Source of the DNA: Brevibacillus dissolubilis
Lineage (GTDB): Bacteria; Bacillota; Bacilli; Brevibacillales; Brevibacillaceae
Direction of reading: 5' to 3'
Length of the DNA stretch: 64,000 bases
NCBI RefSeq assembly: GCF_006170445.1
Contig: NZ_VCNA01000006.1
Span: forward strand, 1-64,000
Positions within the stretch are counted from its first letter, which is position 1. Each line of letters opens with the position of its first letter. Below the pieces are notes generated by a model. The model had not been told where the DNA came from. It saw nothing but the letters and a program-made list of their open reading frames with translations, and did not search any database. Both the position numbers and the translations under genes were made by a program. This document shows positions 1 through 8,148 of this stretch, one piece after another.

Positions 1-24
1 GTTCAAATCCTAGTACCCCAGCCA
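1..24 (+). tRNA. tRNA 3' end, probably tRNA-Gln (partial)
   Basis: The window opens inside a tRNA. A T-loop (GTTCAAATCC) is followed by acceptor strand TACCCCA, discriminator G and encoded CCA. The implied U1-A72 first pair and G73 fit bacterial tRNA-Gln. The anticodon lies outside the window, so the identity is inferred. Confidence 0.7.
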
Positions 25-30
25 TTATGG

Positions 31-106
31 GAGCCATTAGCTCAGTTGGTAGAGCATCTGACTTTTAATCAGAGGGTCGAAGGTTCGAGTCCTTCATGGC
101 TCACCA
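31..106 (+). tRNA. tRNA-Lys (TTT)
   Basis: Full cloverleaf with acceptor GAGCCAT/ATGGCTC, anticodon loop CTTTTAA (anticodon TTT), T-loop GTTCGAGTC and encoded CCA. It is the first complete gene of the tRNA cluster. Confidence 0.97.
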
Positions 107-125
107 TTTTTCCAAACAATAAGAT

Positions 126-201
126 GCGGACGTAGCTCAATTGGTAGAGCGTCGCCTTGCCAAGGCGAAGGTCGAGGGTTCGAGACCCTTCGTCCGCTCC
201 A
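126..201 (+). tRNA. tRNA-Gly (GCC)
   Basis: Acceptor GCGGACG/CGTCCGC, anticodon GCC, discriminator T and encoded CCA. A second glycine isoacceptor (TCC) lies at 497-567. Confidence 0.97.
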
Positions 202-209
202 TAACAGAT

Positions 210-286
210 GTGCCCTTAGCTCAGCCGGATAGAGCGTTTGACTACGAATCAAAAGGTCGGGAGTTCGAATCTCTCAGGGCACGCCA
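210..286 (+). tRNA. tRNA-Arg (ACG)
   Basis: Acceptor GTGCCCT/AGGGCAC, anticodon ACG (normally edited to ICG, so it reads CGU, CGC and CGA), discriminator G and encoded CCA. Confidence 0.97.
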
Positions 287-301
287 TCTTTACACAACAG
301 T

Positions 302-378
302 CGGGAAGTAGCTCAGCTTGGTAGAGTACTTGGCTTGGGACCAAGGGGTCGCAGGTTCGAATCCTGTCTTCCCGACCA
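302..378 (+). tRNA. tRNA-Pro (TGG)
   Basis: Acceptor CGGGAAG/CTTCCCG, anticodon stem CTTGG/CCAAG with loop CTTGGGA (anticodon TGG), and encoded CCA. This isoacceptor reads CCU, the specifier codon seen in the T-box leader of proBA at 12344-12676, so effector and sensor are in the same window. Confidence 0.97.
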
Positions 379-394
379 TTTTTCATCTGAATAA

Positions 395-477
395 GCCGGT
401 ATGGCGGAATTGGCAGACGCGCGCGACTCAAAATCGTGAGGGAAACCGTGGGGGTTCAAGTCCCTCTACCGGCACCA
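395..477 (+). tRNA. tRNA-Leu (CAA)
   Basis: Class II tRNA with a long variable arm, acceptor GCCGGTA/TACCGGC, anticodon loop CTCAAAA (anticodon CAA) and encoded CCA. Confidence 0.96.
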
Positions 478-496
478 ACTTTTCATCCAAAAGTAT

Positions 497-567
497 GCGG
501 GTGTAGTTCAATGGTAGAACTCCAGCCTTCCAAGCTGGTCGCGTGGGTTCGATTCCCATCACCCGCT
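497..567 (+). tRNA. tRNA-Gly (TCC), CCA not encoded
   Basis: Acceptor GCGGGTG/CACCCGC, anticodon stem CCAGC/GCTGG with loop CTTCCAA (anticodon TCC), discriminator T. The next bases are CTT rather than CCA. Every other complete tRNA in this cluster carries an encoded CCA, so this one needs CCA addition by nucleotidyltransferase. Confidence 0.95.
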
Positions 568-578
568 CTTGCATATAC

Positions 579-667
579 GGAGGGATACCGAAGTGGTCAT
601 AACGGGGCGGTCTTGAAAACCGTTAGGCGGCAACGTCACGGGGGTTCGAATCCCTCTCCCTCCGCCA
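579..667 (+). tRNA. tRNA-Ser (TGA)
   Basis: Class II tRNA with a long variable arm, acceptor GGAGGGA/TCCCTCC, anticodon loop CTTGAAA (anticodon TGA), discriminator G and encoded CCA. Confidence 0.96.
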
Positions 668-677
668 CTTACCTTTT

Positions 678-751
678 AGGGGCATAGTTTAAAGGTAGAA
701 CGAAGGTCTCCAAAACCTTTGGTGTGGGTTCGATTCCTACTGCCCCTGCCA
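678..751 (+). tRNA. tRNA-Trp (CCA)
   Basis: Acceptor AGGGGCA/TGCCCCT, anticodon stem AAGGT/ACCTT with loop CTCCAAA (anticodon CCA), discriminator G and encoded 3' CCA. Confidence 0.97.
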
Positions 752-785
752 TTTTTCTAGCAACAAACTGAATCAAGTTACGTAT

Positions 786-862
786 GGCGGTCGTGGTGAA
801 GCGGTTAACACACCGGATTGTGGCTCCGGCACTCGGGGGTTCGAATCCCCTCGATCGCCCCA
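786..862 (+). tRNA. tRNA-His (GTG)
   Basis: Anticodon GTG with the extra 5' G(-1) opposite discriminator C73 that is diagnostic for tRNA-His. The terminal CCA is encoded. Confidence 0.96.
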
Positions 863-879
863 TATCTACTCAAATGAAT

Positions 880-956
<77 letters not shown>

Positions 957-967
957 CCCATACATTT

Positions 968-1043
968 GGGGCTGTAGCTCAGTTGGGAGAGCGCCTGCCT
1001 TGCAAGCAGGAGGTCATCGGTTCGATCCCGTTCAGCTCCACCA
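968..1043 (+). tRNA. tRNA-Ala (TGC)
   Basis: Acceptor GGGGCTG/CAGCTCC, which includes a G-U pair at position 3 (the tRNA-Ala identity element). Anticodon TGC, encoded CCA. Confidence 0.97.
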
Positions 1044-1058
1044 ATTTTATAGTAGTGT

Positions 1059-1133
1059 TCCTCAGTAGCTCAATGGTGGAGCAACCGGCTGTTAACCGGT
1101 AGGCTGGCGGTTCGAGTCCGTCCTGAGGAGCCA
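1059..1133 (+). tRNA. tRNA-Asn (GTT)
   Basis: Acceptor TCCTCAG/CTGAGGA, anticodon stem ACCGG/CCGGT with loop CTGTTAA (anticodon GTT), discriminator G and encoded CCA. Confidence 0.96.
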
Positions 1134-1142
1134 TTTTTATGT

Positions 1143-1235
1143 GGACAGGTGTCCGAGCGGCCGAAGGAGCACGATTGGAAATCGTGTAGGCGGTGTTGAA
1201 CCGTCTCGTGGGTTCAAATCCCACCCTGTCCGCCA
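1143..1235 (+). tRNA. tRNA-Ser (GGA)
   Basis: Class II tRNA with acceptor GGACAGG/CCTGTCC, long variable arm, anticodon loop TTGGAAA (anticodon GGA) and encoded CCA. It is the last tRNA before the terminator at 1290. Confidence 0.96.
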
Positions 1236-1289
1236 TCTTATTGTAGAAATGAATCGCACTGCGGTTTACATATCGGATACAAAAGTAGA

Positions 1290-1329
1290 AAGCTCTGAGG
1301 CAGCGGTTGCTGTGTCGGGGCTTTTTTTT
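1290..1329 (+). terminator. Rho-independent terminator of the tRNA cluster
   Basis: An imperfect stem AGCTCTGA/TCGGGGCT (with G-U pairs) and an inner CAGC/GCTG stem are followed by eight T. It lies 55 nt after the last tRNA and ends the cluster transcript. Confidence 0.8.
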
Positions 1330-1503
1330 GTCTGAATGGGTTGGATGTACATAGAAAGCGGGGCATGGCAACAGCTATAAAAAATCTTTTATCAGCACCC
1401 ATATTGTTTAACGACACAGCATCCTGTATAGTGTTGGCATCTGATTGAAGCTAACAGACTTTACCAAACATTTTACCACATAGATAGAAGGGAAGAGACG
1501 CAG

Positions 1504-2430
1504 ATGAAAGTGTTGGTTCTTGGTGCAGGTGCGGTTGGTGGTTATTTTGGCGGACGTTTGGCGGAGAAAGGGGGAGACGTGACCTTTCTGGTACGGGAAA
1601 GACGGCGTGGGGAGCTACAGGAGCGTGGTCTGGTGATTCACAGTGTCAATGGAGATGTGACACTGACACCGAAGCTGATCACGAGCGGGGAAGCAGTCGA
1701 GTCCTATGATGTGATCCTGCTGACCATGAAGGCTTATCACTATGAAGAGGCGGTAGCGAGCATCCGACCGTATGTGGGTGAAGAGACGATGATCATCCCG
1801 CTGCTCAACGGGATCGCGCATTTACCTAAGCTGCAGGAGACATTCGGAGTGGAGCGGGTGCTCGGTGGTCTCTGTTTTATCGAGTCGACACTCAATGAGC
1901 ATGGGGAGATCGTACATACGAGCAAGGCGCATCGTCTCGCGTACGGCGAATGGAAAGGAGGCAAGACAGAGCGAATCAAGGCATTGGAAGAGCTTTTTGC
2001 TGGGGCCAATGCGGTGTATGACTCCAGTGAAAATATTCAGCGTGAGATGTGGCACAAGTACTTGTTCATCACGACATTGTCCGGGATGACGACCTTGATG
2101 CAGTCTTCGGTCGGGCCGATCCGTGATTCCCAGTATGGCCAGTCGTTGACCCGTCAGCTGCTTGAGGAGGCTGCGGCGGTGATGCGGGCGCATGGTGCTC
2201 CGATCGATGCGGATATCGAGGAGAGCCATTTCCAGGTGTTCCAGCAACAGGGCTACAAGATGAAGTCCTCGATGCTTCGTGACATGGAAAAAGGCCTGGA
2301 TATCGAGGCAGATCATCTGCAGGGCTATCTGCTGAAGCTGGCTGAGCAGTATCAGGTGCAGACACCGTTGCTCCAAGTAATTTACAATAATCTGAAAGTA
2401 TACGAAATGAAGCGGGCAGCACAGGAGTAG
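1504..2430 (+). CDS. panE: 2-dehydropantoate 2-reductase (ketopantoate reductase)
   Basis: Cytoplasmic enzyme that reduces 2-dehydropantoate to pantoate with NADPH, a step of pantothenate and CoA synthesis. The 308-residue protein has the usual family length. An N-terminal Rossmann motif GAGAVG sits at residues 7-12. The family signature LNG lies near 101-103, and MWHK near 182-185 contains the expected catalytic lysine (K185). The start is the ATG preceded by a modest purine-rich site (GAAGGGAAGAG). ispH follows after 37 nt. The product could be another member of the ApbA/PanE superfamily, since these paralogues are hard to separate by sequence. Confidence 0.88.
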   Translation: MKVLVLGAGAVGGYFGGRLAEKGGDVTFLVRERRRGELQERGLVIHSVNGDVTLTPKLITSGEAVESYDVILLTMKAYHYEEAVASIRPYVGEETMIIPLLNGIAHLPKLQETFGVERVLGGLCFIESTLNEHGEIVHTSKAHRLAYGEWKGGKTERIKALEELFAGANAVYDSSENIQREMWHKYLFITTLSGMTTLMQSSVGPIRDSQYGQSLTRQLLEEAAAVMRAHGAPIDADIEESHFQVFQQQGYKMKSSMLRDMEKGLDIEADHLQGYLLKLAEQYQVQTPLLQVIYNNLKVYEMKRAAQE

Positions 2431-2467
2431 TGATATAATAGGGGGCAGGAAAAAAGGAGGGTGACTC

Positions 2468-3409
2468 ATGCAAGTCATTAAAATTGCGCCCCGAGGCTAT
2501 TGCTATGGTGTCGTAGATGCGATGGTGCTGGCGATTAAGGCGGCCAAGGACCAGAATCTTCCCCGTCCGATTCATATTTTGGGGATGATTGTGCACAATG
2601 CACATGTCACAGAAGCATTTAAGAATGAAGGGATTATTACGCTGGACGGGGAAGACCGTCTGGAACTTCTTGATAAAGTGGATCAGGGTACCGTGATTTT
2701 TACGGCCCATGGTGTCTCTCCGGTTGTCCGCCAGAAAGCGGCGGAAAAAGGGTTGACCGTCGTGGATGCGACCTGCCCTGACGTGACTAAGACCCATGAT
2801 CTGATTAAAGAAAAAGTGGCGAACGGCTATGAGGTCATCTACATCGGGAAAAAGGGTCATCCGGAACCAGAAGGCGCGATGGGGGTAGCTCCTGACGCGG
2901 TACATCTGGTGCAGACCGCTGATGATGTGGCGAAGCTCAACGTAACGGCGGATAAGGTGATCGTCACCAACCAGACGACGATGAGCCAATGGGACGTGAA
3001 GCATCTGATGGATGCGATCCGCGAGCGTTACGCGCATGTCGAGGTGCACAACGAAATCTGTCTCGCAACCCAAGTCCGCCAAGAAGCGGTTGCCAATCAG
3101 GCGGGGGAAGCAGACGTGACGATCGTCGTGGGTGATCCGCGCAGTAACAACTCCAACCGACTTGCACAGGTATCCGAGGAGATTGCTGGTGTGGAAGCAT
3201 ACCGTATCGCTGACTTATCCGAACTGAATCTGGATTGGCTGAAGGGCAAGCAGACCGTCGCCGTTACATCTGGCGCATCTACTCCGACTCCGTTGACCAA
3301 GGAAGTGATTGCTTTCTTGGAGCAATATGATGAGAACAATCCGGCCACATGGGAAAAGACACGTACGGTTCGTATGGATAAACTGTTGCCTACCGTGAAG
3401 GAATCATAG
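2468..3409 (+). CDS. ispH: 4-hydroxy-3-methylbut-2-enyl diphosphate reductase
   Basis: Last enzyme of the MEP isoprenoid pathway. It converts HMBPP to IPP and DMAPP using a [4Fe-4S] cluster. The three cluster cysteines are visible at C12 (RGYCYG), C103 (DATCPDV) and C198 ([10 protein letters not shown]), and the conserved histidines at H43, H81 and H131. Length 313 fits the family. A strong AAGGAGG site lies 8 nt before the ATG. An extended -10-like TGATATAAT just after the panE stop (about 2431-2439) might give ispH its own start, but no convincing -35 accompanies it. The MFS gene follows after 15 nt. Confidence 0.95.
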   Translation: MQVIKIAPRGYCYGVVDAMVLAIKAAKDQNLPRPIHILGMIVHNAHVTEAFKNEGIITLDGEDRLELLDKVDQGTVIFTAHGVSPVVRQKAAEKGLTVVDATCPDVTKTHDLIKEKVANGYEVIYIGKKGHPEPEGAMGVAPDAVHLVQTADDVAKLNVTADKVIVTNQTTMSQWDVKHLMDAIRERYAHVEVHNEICLATQVRQEAVANQAGEADVTIVVGDPRSNNSNRLAQVSEEIAGVEAYRIADLSELNLDWLKGKQTVAVTSGASTPTPLTKEVIAFLEQYDENNPATWEKTRTVRMDKLLPTVKES

Positions 3410-3424
3410 AAAGAAGGATATGGG

Positions 3425-4642
3425 ATGAGCTTGCCTCAAGAGAAGCAAACGGCTAAGGGCGGCGATCCTGGCGCCTCCAAAACCACTGTTGCCATCAGTG
3501 GGATGTACCTGTTCATTTATTACGCGTATGGCGCGTTGACTCCGTTGTTGAGTCAGTATTTTATCATGATGAATCTGACGGGGACACAGGTCGGAACGAT
3601 TACCTCGATTACGCCTGTCATCTCGATTCTGTTTCAACCGATCTGGGGAATTATCTGTGACCGGTTCCAGATCCGCAGACCTGTACTGATCACGACACTG
3701 CTCCTGGCGGCGGCCGTCTCCCTGCTCTTTACGATGGTGACGTCGTATGCTTGGATTTTGGCTACGTTTGCGTTGTTGTCCTTGTTCCAGTGTGCGGTGA
3801 CGCCGATCTCAGACAGCTTGGCTCTCTCGTTCGCGACGAAAAGAGGGATTCAGTTCGGGAACCTGAGATTGTGGGGGGCGGTCGGCTTTGCCCTCGCCGT
3901 GTTTCTTACGGGTCAGGCGATTGGGATCGTGGGACCGTTTGCGGTGTTTTACTTTTATGCGCTGGCGTTTGTGGCAGCGATCTTTTTTATCCGGAGAATT
4001 CCTGATGAAGGGGCCAGCATGAACGTTAACGCCAACATTTTCAGGGGCTTGGGGCGCTTGATTAAGCTTCCGCGTTTCCTGCTGTTTTTGTGTAGTTCCT
4101 TCTTTATCTTTGGGGCGATCAATGCCAACAATACGTGGTTCTCGTACTACTACCAAGGCATCGGAGGTACGGTGGCGGGTGTAGGTCTTGCGTTTCTGCT
4201 GTTCGCAGGCAGTGAGGCACCGTTTATGCGGGTGGCGAGCTACTTTGCCCGCCGCTTCGGGATTGAGTTGACGATTCTGTTTGCGGGGGCGGTATCGGCT
4301 GCACGCTGGATCTGGTATGGGACGGCACCGAGTACGACGATCATTCTTGTGATGTTCTTCATTCAGGGGATGTCTGTCGGCTTCTATCTCGCGACGGCTG
4401 CGCAGTTTGTCCGGGAGAATACGCCGAACTCACTGCAGGTGACGGCGCTTGCGATCTTCTCGTCTGTGGGGCATGGTCTGGGTACGATGTTCTGCAACCT
4501 GATGGCCGGGATTATTAAGGACGAGGCAGGTATTCTTGCGACGTATACCTTTTTCGGAATCGCCTCGGTGCTTGGCTTGATTCCGCTGTTGCTGATCCGC
4601 TTTGGTCCGTTTAAAAAAGAACGGTACCTACTTGATGATTAG
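3425..4642 (+). CDS. MFS transporter (MFS_1-like)
   Basis: Integral membrane protein of 405 residues with about 12 hydrophobic segments. After a short charged N-terminus (about 22 residues) the first helix begins GMYLFIYYAYGALTPLL. The typical MFS loop between helices 2 and 3 (GIICDRFQIRRP) is present near residue 80. The overall pattern resembles the nucleoside/sugar permease-like branch of MFS, but no substrate can be read from the sequence. It lies 15 nt after ispH, probably in the same transcript. Its last 15 nt overlap the 3' end of the opposite-strand cupredoxin gene, so the two genes converge and share bases. Confidence 0.85.
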   Translation: MSLPQEKQTAKGGDPGASKTTVAISGMYLFIYYAYGALTPLLSQYFIMMNLTGTQVGTITSITPVISILFQPIWGIICDRFQIRRPVLITTLLLAAAVSLLFTMVTSYAWILATFALLSLFQCAVTPISDSLALSFATKRGIQFGNLRLWGAVGFALAVFLTGQAIGIVGPFAVFYFYALAFVAAIFFIRRIPDEGASMNVNANIFRGLGRLIKLPRFLLFLCSSFFIFGAINANNTWFSYYYQGIGGTVAGVGLAFLLFAGSEAPFMRVASYFARRFGIELTILFAGAVSAARWIWYGTAPSTTIILVMFFIQGMSVGFYLATAAQFVRENTPNSLQVTALAIFSSVGHGLGTMFCNLMAGIIKDEAGILATYTFFGIASVLGLIPLLLIRFGPFKKERYLLDD

Positions 4643-5044
4643 CGTGCCGCGATACCCCTGTTCGGGATAACCGGGGGTATTGGAGAGATAGACGAAGCTG
4701 CCGACCTGAGGCGCGGTGAAGCTGACGGTCGTCGATTGACCGGGATGCAGGTTTTTGGAGAGGACATTCAGCTCCTGCATGACAAAATTATGTGGCTTCT
4801 GATCGGAATTGATAATCTTCAGGGTGATTTCTTCGCCCGCTTGGACATGAATATGATTTGGCAAAAACCCAATCGAGGTGATCGTCACCGATTGGGTTTT
4901 TGTCTGTATGCCGATCGGTGGCGCGGAGAGGGCTTGGGAAGGGATGTGATTGCCGATGAACAGGACAGTGATGATCAGGAACGCGATCAGCGGAAAACGT
5001 GGACGGGGCATTCGGGACAGGCGGGTAACGATATAGTCAGGCAT
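4628..5044 (-). CDS. Secreted or membrane-anchored cupredoxin-like protein
   Basis: A 138-residue protein from the ATG at 5044, chosen because AAAGGAG lies 11 nt upstream; an open frame extends further upstream but without a ribosome site. Residues 10-35 form one hydrophobic segment (signal peptide or anchor). The rest is a cupredoxin-like beta domain: ITSIGFLPNHIHVQAGEEITLKI is the usual first half, then KPHNFVM supplies the first copper-ligand histidine. The Cys/His loop near the end reads YLSNTPGYPEQG and has no cysteine, so blue-copper binding is doubtful. Similar domains occur in cytochrome-oxidase-like and plastocyanin-like lipoproteins. The partner is unknown. Confidence 0.75.
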   Translation of the reverse strand: MPDYIVTRLSRMPRPRFPLIAFLIITVLFIGNHIPSQALSAPPIGIQTKTQSVTITSIGFLPNHIHVQAGEEITLKIINSDQKPHNFVMQELNVLSKNLHPGQSTTVSFTAPQVGSFVYLSNTPGYPEQGYRGTLIIK

Positions 5045-5130
5045 CTTACATGCAGCTCCTTTTGTGACCAAGTTATTCCTAGTATGAGACAGCAGGTGGG
5101 ACAACATGTATGTGGGTTTATTGTGTAAGA

Positions 5131-5287
5131 TTTTTTGGTTGGTGGCTTTGGCTCCGGTAGGAGCGTGAGGAGGAAGGGAGAAGCTGTTTTCCAGTCGCCT
5201 TTCCCTCACTTCGTTCAGCCGGTCTCCTTACAAACAGCTTCTCCCTTCCTCCCCACGCTCGGCCTTTGGCCAACCAATAAGAAAAAA
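5131..5287 (+). repeat. Hairpin repeat element, copy 1 (conserved 42-nt centre)
   Basis: Long imperfect inverted repeat. The inner arms 5161-5189 and 5232-5260 match at 28 of 29 positions, and the outer arms continue through GGTTGG (from 5137) and CCAACC (to 5275). The centre, 5190-5231, is 42 nt and matches the centre of copy 2 (read on the minus strand) at 40 of 42 positions. In both copies the centre is bounded by CTGTTT and AAACAG. A small hairpin, GCTCC-GGTA-GGAGC at 5151-5164, is shared with copy 2. No coding potential is apparent. Confidence 0.85.
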
Positions 5288-5321
5288 TACTTACTACATG
5301 AAAAGGGATAAAAAGAAAAAG

Positions 5322-5370
5322 AGATCGCCATGTTCCAGCCTAGGATGATTAGAACAGGACGATCTTTTTT
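5322..5370 (-). terminator. Bidirectional terminator after the DUF1800-DUF1501 operon
   Basis: Stem AGATCG-C-TGTTC / GAACAGG-CGATCT with a 16-nt loop. A T-run follows on the plus strand and an A-rich run precedes it, so it can work in both directions. It lies 170 nt past the DUF1501 stop, beyond hairpin copy 2. Confidence 0.75.
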
Positions 5371-5413
5371 ATTACTTACAACTTATTCCGTTGAGTCTAG
5401 TAGTATTGACAGC

Positions 5414-5528
5414 TGGTGAAACGAGAAGAGCATGAGTACAATCTGTTTGTAAGAAGACCGGCCGAACGAAGTGAGGGAAAGGCGACTGGAAAACAGATTG
5501 TACTCATGCTCCTGCCGGAGCCATCACC
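5414..5528 (-). repeat. Hairpin repeat element, copy 2 (conserved 42-nt centre)
   Basis: Perfect 21-bp inverted arms at 5428-5448 and 5491-5511 enclose a 42-nt centre (5449-5490). That centre is the reverse complement of copy 1's centre with two differences. The arms differ from copy 1 except for the inner CTGTTT/AAACAG, the CTCATGCTC segment and the small hairpin at 5508-5521. It lies in the 3' region of the DUF1501 transcript. Arm pairing is kept while arm sequence changes, which suggests selection on structure. Confidence 0.85.
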
Positions 5529-5542
5529 ACTTTTAAAAGAAT

Positions 5543-6745
5543 CTAACGAAACACAGGCAGCACCTCAAACCGCTTCCCGAGGATATCCTGATGCGCTCCA
5601 CCCAGCCATTTATCGATCACGGTGGCATACACACTGCGGAAATCCACGGTATAGGGCAAGTCACCATTAACTAATTTTGCAAGGGATGGATGCTCGCCAT
5701 GTAAGCCGCCTTTTACCGGATTGCCAATCAAAAAGACCGGGCCGGATGTACCGTGGTCTGTACCGACAGAGCTGTTTTCCTTGAGGCGTCGGCCGAACTC
5801 GGAAAACATCATGATCACCACATTGTCCGCCAGTTTGTTTTGGGCCAGATCATGATAGAAAAAGCTGATCGCCTGATCCAATTGGCTCAACAGCTTAGGA
5901 TGGGAGCTGTTTTCGCTGGCGTGCTCGTCGTAGCCGTTCATTTGCGTATAGATGATCTGGGTGTCGAGACCGCCTTTGATGATCGCGGCGGCAGTTGCCA
6001 AGTCACGGCCAAAAGGGGTGCTCGGATAGCCGAGGTCTTGTGGAGTCAAGGTACTGATCCGGTCGGTGCTGACAAACAGGCTGTTGCCGCGTGTCTTCAC
6101 ATCGGTAAAGGCATCACCCGGTTTGATCTGATACAGCTTGCGGAGGCTTTTAAGCATCTGCTCATCCTTTTCCACCTTGTAGGAGCCGACATTTTGGATA
6201 CAAGGCACATGCACCTGACCGTTCAACGCATGGGAGAGGCGTTGGCCGATCTCGATGGCGCGGACAGGCTGATCGGCTGAACCTTGTGTCTGCTGGAGGT
6301 AGCGGGCGAGCCAGCCTTGTTTTTTCGGGGTGACGGGATCACCGCTGTGCCAGATATCCATCGAGCGGAAGTGGGAAAGGTCGGGATTGGGATAGCCGAC
6401 ACCTTGGATGATGCCCACTTTGCCTTGCTGGTACAGGGTGTTGATCCCAGGCATCGAAGCGTGGAAGCCGAGCTGTTTGTTGATGGCAAGCACCTGATTC
6501 TGCTTGACCGCGATGCGGGGACGGTTGTCGTAGTACACGCCATTGGTGTAGGGGATGATGGTGTTCAACCCGTCGTTGCCACCAGTCAGCTGGACGACGA
6601 CAAGCTTGGGAGCATTCGTGGGACGGTTGGCGGCATGTGCCACGTTGGGGGATGTGAGGGCAGAGATCAGGGTCTCTCCCATACCAAGGCCCAGCAATAG
6701 CGCACCGGAACGGATGATAAATTCGCGTCTTGAAATCGTCGTCAT
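5543..6745 (-). CDS. DUF1501 family protein with Tat signal
   Basis: A 400-residue exported protein. The N-terminus carries a twin-arginine motif (SRREFI, residues 5-10), a hydrophobic stretch and an AHA-type cleavage site near residue 38. DUF1501 proteins belong to the alkaline-phosphatase-like/sulfatase superfamily and are almost always encoded beside DUF1800. The family start KLVVVQLTGGNDGLNTIIPY (residues 47-66), the FSEFGRR segment and the TDHGTSGPVFLIG segment are present. Function is not established. It follows the DUF1800 gene by 19 nt with a GGAG ribosome site, so the two are cotranscribed. Confidence 0.88.
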   Translation of the reverse strand: MTTISRREFIIRSGALLLGLGMGETLISALTSPNVAHAANRPTNAPKLVVVQLTGGNDGLNTIIPYTNGVYYDNRPRIAVKQNQVLAINKQLGFHASMPGINTLYQQGKVGIIQGVGYPNPDLSHFRSMDIWHSGDPVTPKKQGWLARYLQQTQGSADQPVRAIEIGQRLSHALNGQVHVPCIQNVGSYKVEKDEQMLKSLRKLYQIKPGDAFTDVKTRGNSLFVSTDRISTLTPQDLGYPSTPFGRDLATAAAIIKGGLDTQIIYTQMNGYDEHASENSSHPKLLSQLDQAISFFYHDLAQNKLADNVVIMMFSEFGRRLKENSSVGTDHGTSGPVFLIGNPVKGGLHGEHPSLAKLVNGDLPYTVDFRSVYATVIDKWLGGAHQDILGKRFEVLPVFR

Positions 6746-6764
6746 CTAGGGGCACTCCAATCCA

Positions 6765-8057
6765 TTAATATCTCTGATTTTCAGGGGCAAAAACGAGCAG
6801 GGTAAGCATCGCTTGCAGATTGGGAGCCTTCACCGCTGATCCGCCATTGGTATAAGGAAGCAAGGTATCCAGGGTCGTCTGGCTGGGCACGAAGCAGAGG
6901 CGCTTCGCCCAGAAGAGGATCACATCGGAGCCTTTATAGATCCGGTTCTTGGTCGTCAGGTTCCATGCGGTCTGCCCGATCTCCTTGGCCAGACGGTAGC
7001 GGGCGATCATCGGAGCAGAGGCAATCCAGGCATGTCCACCTTCCCAGCCAGCTACAGAAGGAGGGTTGAACAGTGTCTGTCCACACTCAAAAAGATAACT
7101 GTAGATGAACTCCGGACGCATCGGCACAGCCCCGGCACGATAGGAGGCGACCAGCAGATCAACCGGGGGACGCACGAGTGAACGCTTCTTGGCTTCTATG
7201 TCAAACAGCGGGTCACTTAACACCGCTTTGAGCAAGGTCCGCATCTCGTACTGGCTCTTCCGGTATATGGCCGCAAAACGCTCAATGTCCTGTTTTTTCG
7301 GAGTCGGCGTGACGAACGTCTGAAGCACCTTTTCCGTGATAAAACGGGCAGTCTGCGGGTTCTCCAGGATGATTCGGATGACATCAGCCAGCGCAAACTT
7401 GCCGCTCTTGCCAAAAATCGTCTTCCCTCCACTGTCGTGATAAGGGCGGTGAAAATAGACTTTTCCTGTCGTGGTGTCCAATTGCCAGCCGGTCAGTGCC
7501 CGTGCTGTTTCCTTCACATCTTTTTCGGTGTAGTGACCCACCCCAAGGGTAAAGAGCTCAAACAGTTCACGGGCATAATTCTCATTAGGGGCGTACTTCA
7601 TATTACGCATCCCGTCCAGCCAGGTAAGCATAGCCGCATCCGTGCTGATCAGCCGCAGCATATCCCCCAGCTTGCCGAACGCATATTTATAGAAGATATC
7701 GTACTGGCGGGCCAGCAGCTTGGCATGCTTCACTTTACTGAATCCGGTGGCAAAATGATTATGCCAGAATAGTGCCATTTTTTCCTGAAGGGGATATTTG
7801 GTATTCACCATGCGATGAACCCAGTAGCGTTGGATTTTGCCGTAGTTCTCTGCTTCGATCTCATACAGCTTGTATCGGTCGGCGGTCGAGTCGGGAGTAG
7901 CCTTGTCGATGTAGGGAACGGTGGCTTCCAAGGCGTACGGTTTTGGATCTGGTTTGAGCAAAAGGGCGATCACCTGGTCTCGGGTACGCTGGGTGATCGC
8001 AGGTTCCCAGTAGCCGAGAGCGGCACGGTTAAGCAATCGTCGAATCGGGTCGGGCAT
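6765..8057 (-). CDS. DUF1800 family protein
   Basis: A 430-residue protein matching DUF1800. It has the N-terminal RLLNRAALGYWE segment, the central WHNHFATG motif (near residue 99) and NYARELFELFTLGVGHYTEKDVKE (near 160), then the C-terminal NPPSVAGWEGGHAWI segment. No signal peptide is seen, so it may leave the cell with its Tat-borne DUF1501 partner or stay cytoplasmic. The ATG has a strong AGGAGG site 7 nt upstream. It is first in the two-gene operon. The biochemical role of the pair is unknown. Confidence 0.88.
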   Translation of the reverse strand: MPDPIRRLLNRAALGYWEPAITQRTRDQVIALLLKPDPKPYALEATVPYIDKATPDSTADRYKLYEIEAENYGKIQRYWVHRMVNTKYPLQEKMALFWHNHFATGFSKVKHAKLLARQYDIFYKYAFGKLGDMLRLISTDAAMLTWLDGMRNMKYAPNENYARELFELFTLGVGHYTEKDVKETARALTGWQLDTTTGKVYFHRPYHDSGGKTIFGKSGKFALADVIRIILENPQTARFITEKVLQTFVTPTPKKQDIERFAAIYRKSQYEMRTLLKAVLSDPLFDIEAKKRSLVRPPVDLLVASYRAGAVPMRPEFIYSYLFECGQTLFNPPSVAGWEGGHAWIASAPMIARYRLAKEIGQTAWNLTTKNRIYKGSDVILFWAKRLCFVPSQTTLDTLLPYTNGGSAVKAPNLQAMLTLLVFAPENQRY

Positions 8058-8107
8058 CGTGTACCTCCTGTGCGGTAGCCATAACAGAAATAATCCTTGT
8101 CAGAATG

Positions 8108-8138
8108 GAAAAACCCCTGACGCATAGGCGAAAGGGGA
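8108..8138 (-). terminator. Probable terminator after the P-loop/Asp23 gene
   Basis: On the minus strand a CCCCT/AGGGG stem is followed by five T. It lies 11 nt past the stop of the P-loop gene and before the DUF1800 operon. The stem is short. Confidence 0.55.
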
Positions 8139-8148
8139 GGGTGTGCTG

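Noticed and set aside
2069-3082. A 337-codon minus-strand open frame over panE and ispH
   Set aside because: It spans two genes with clear motifs on the plus strand, has no recognisable domain, and starts inside ispH without a ribosome site.
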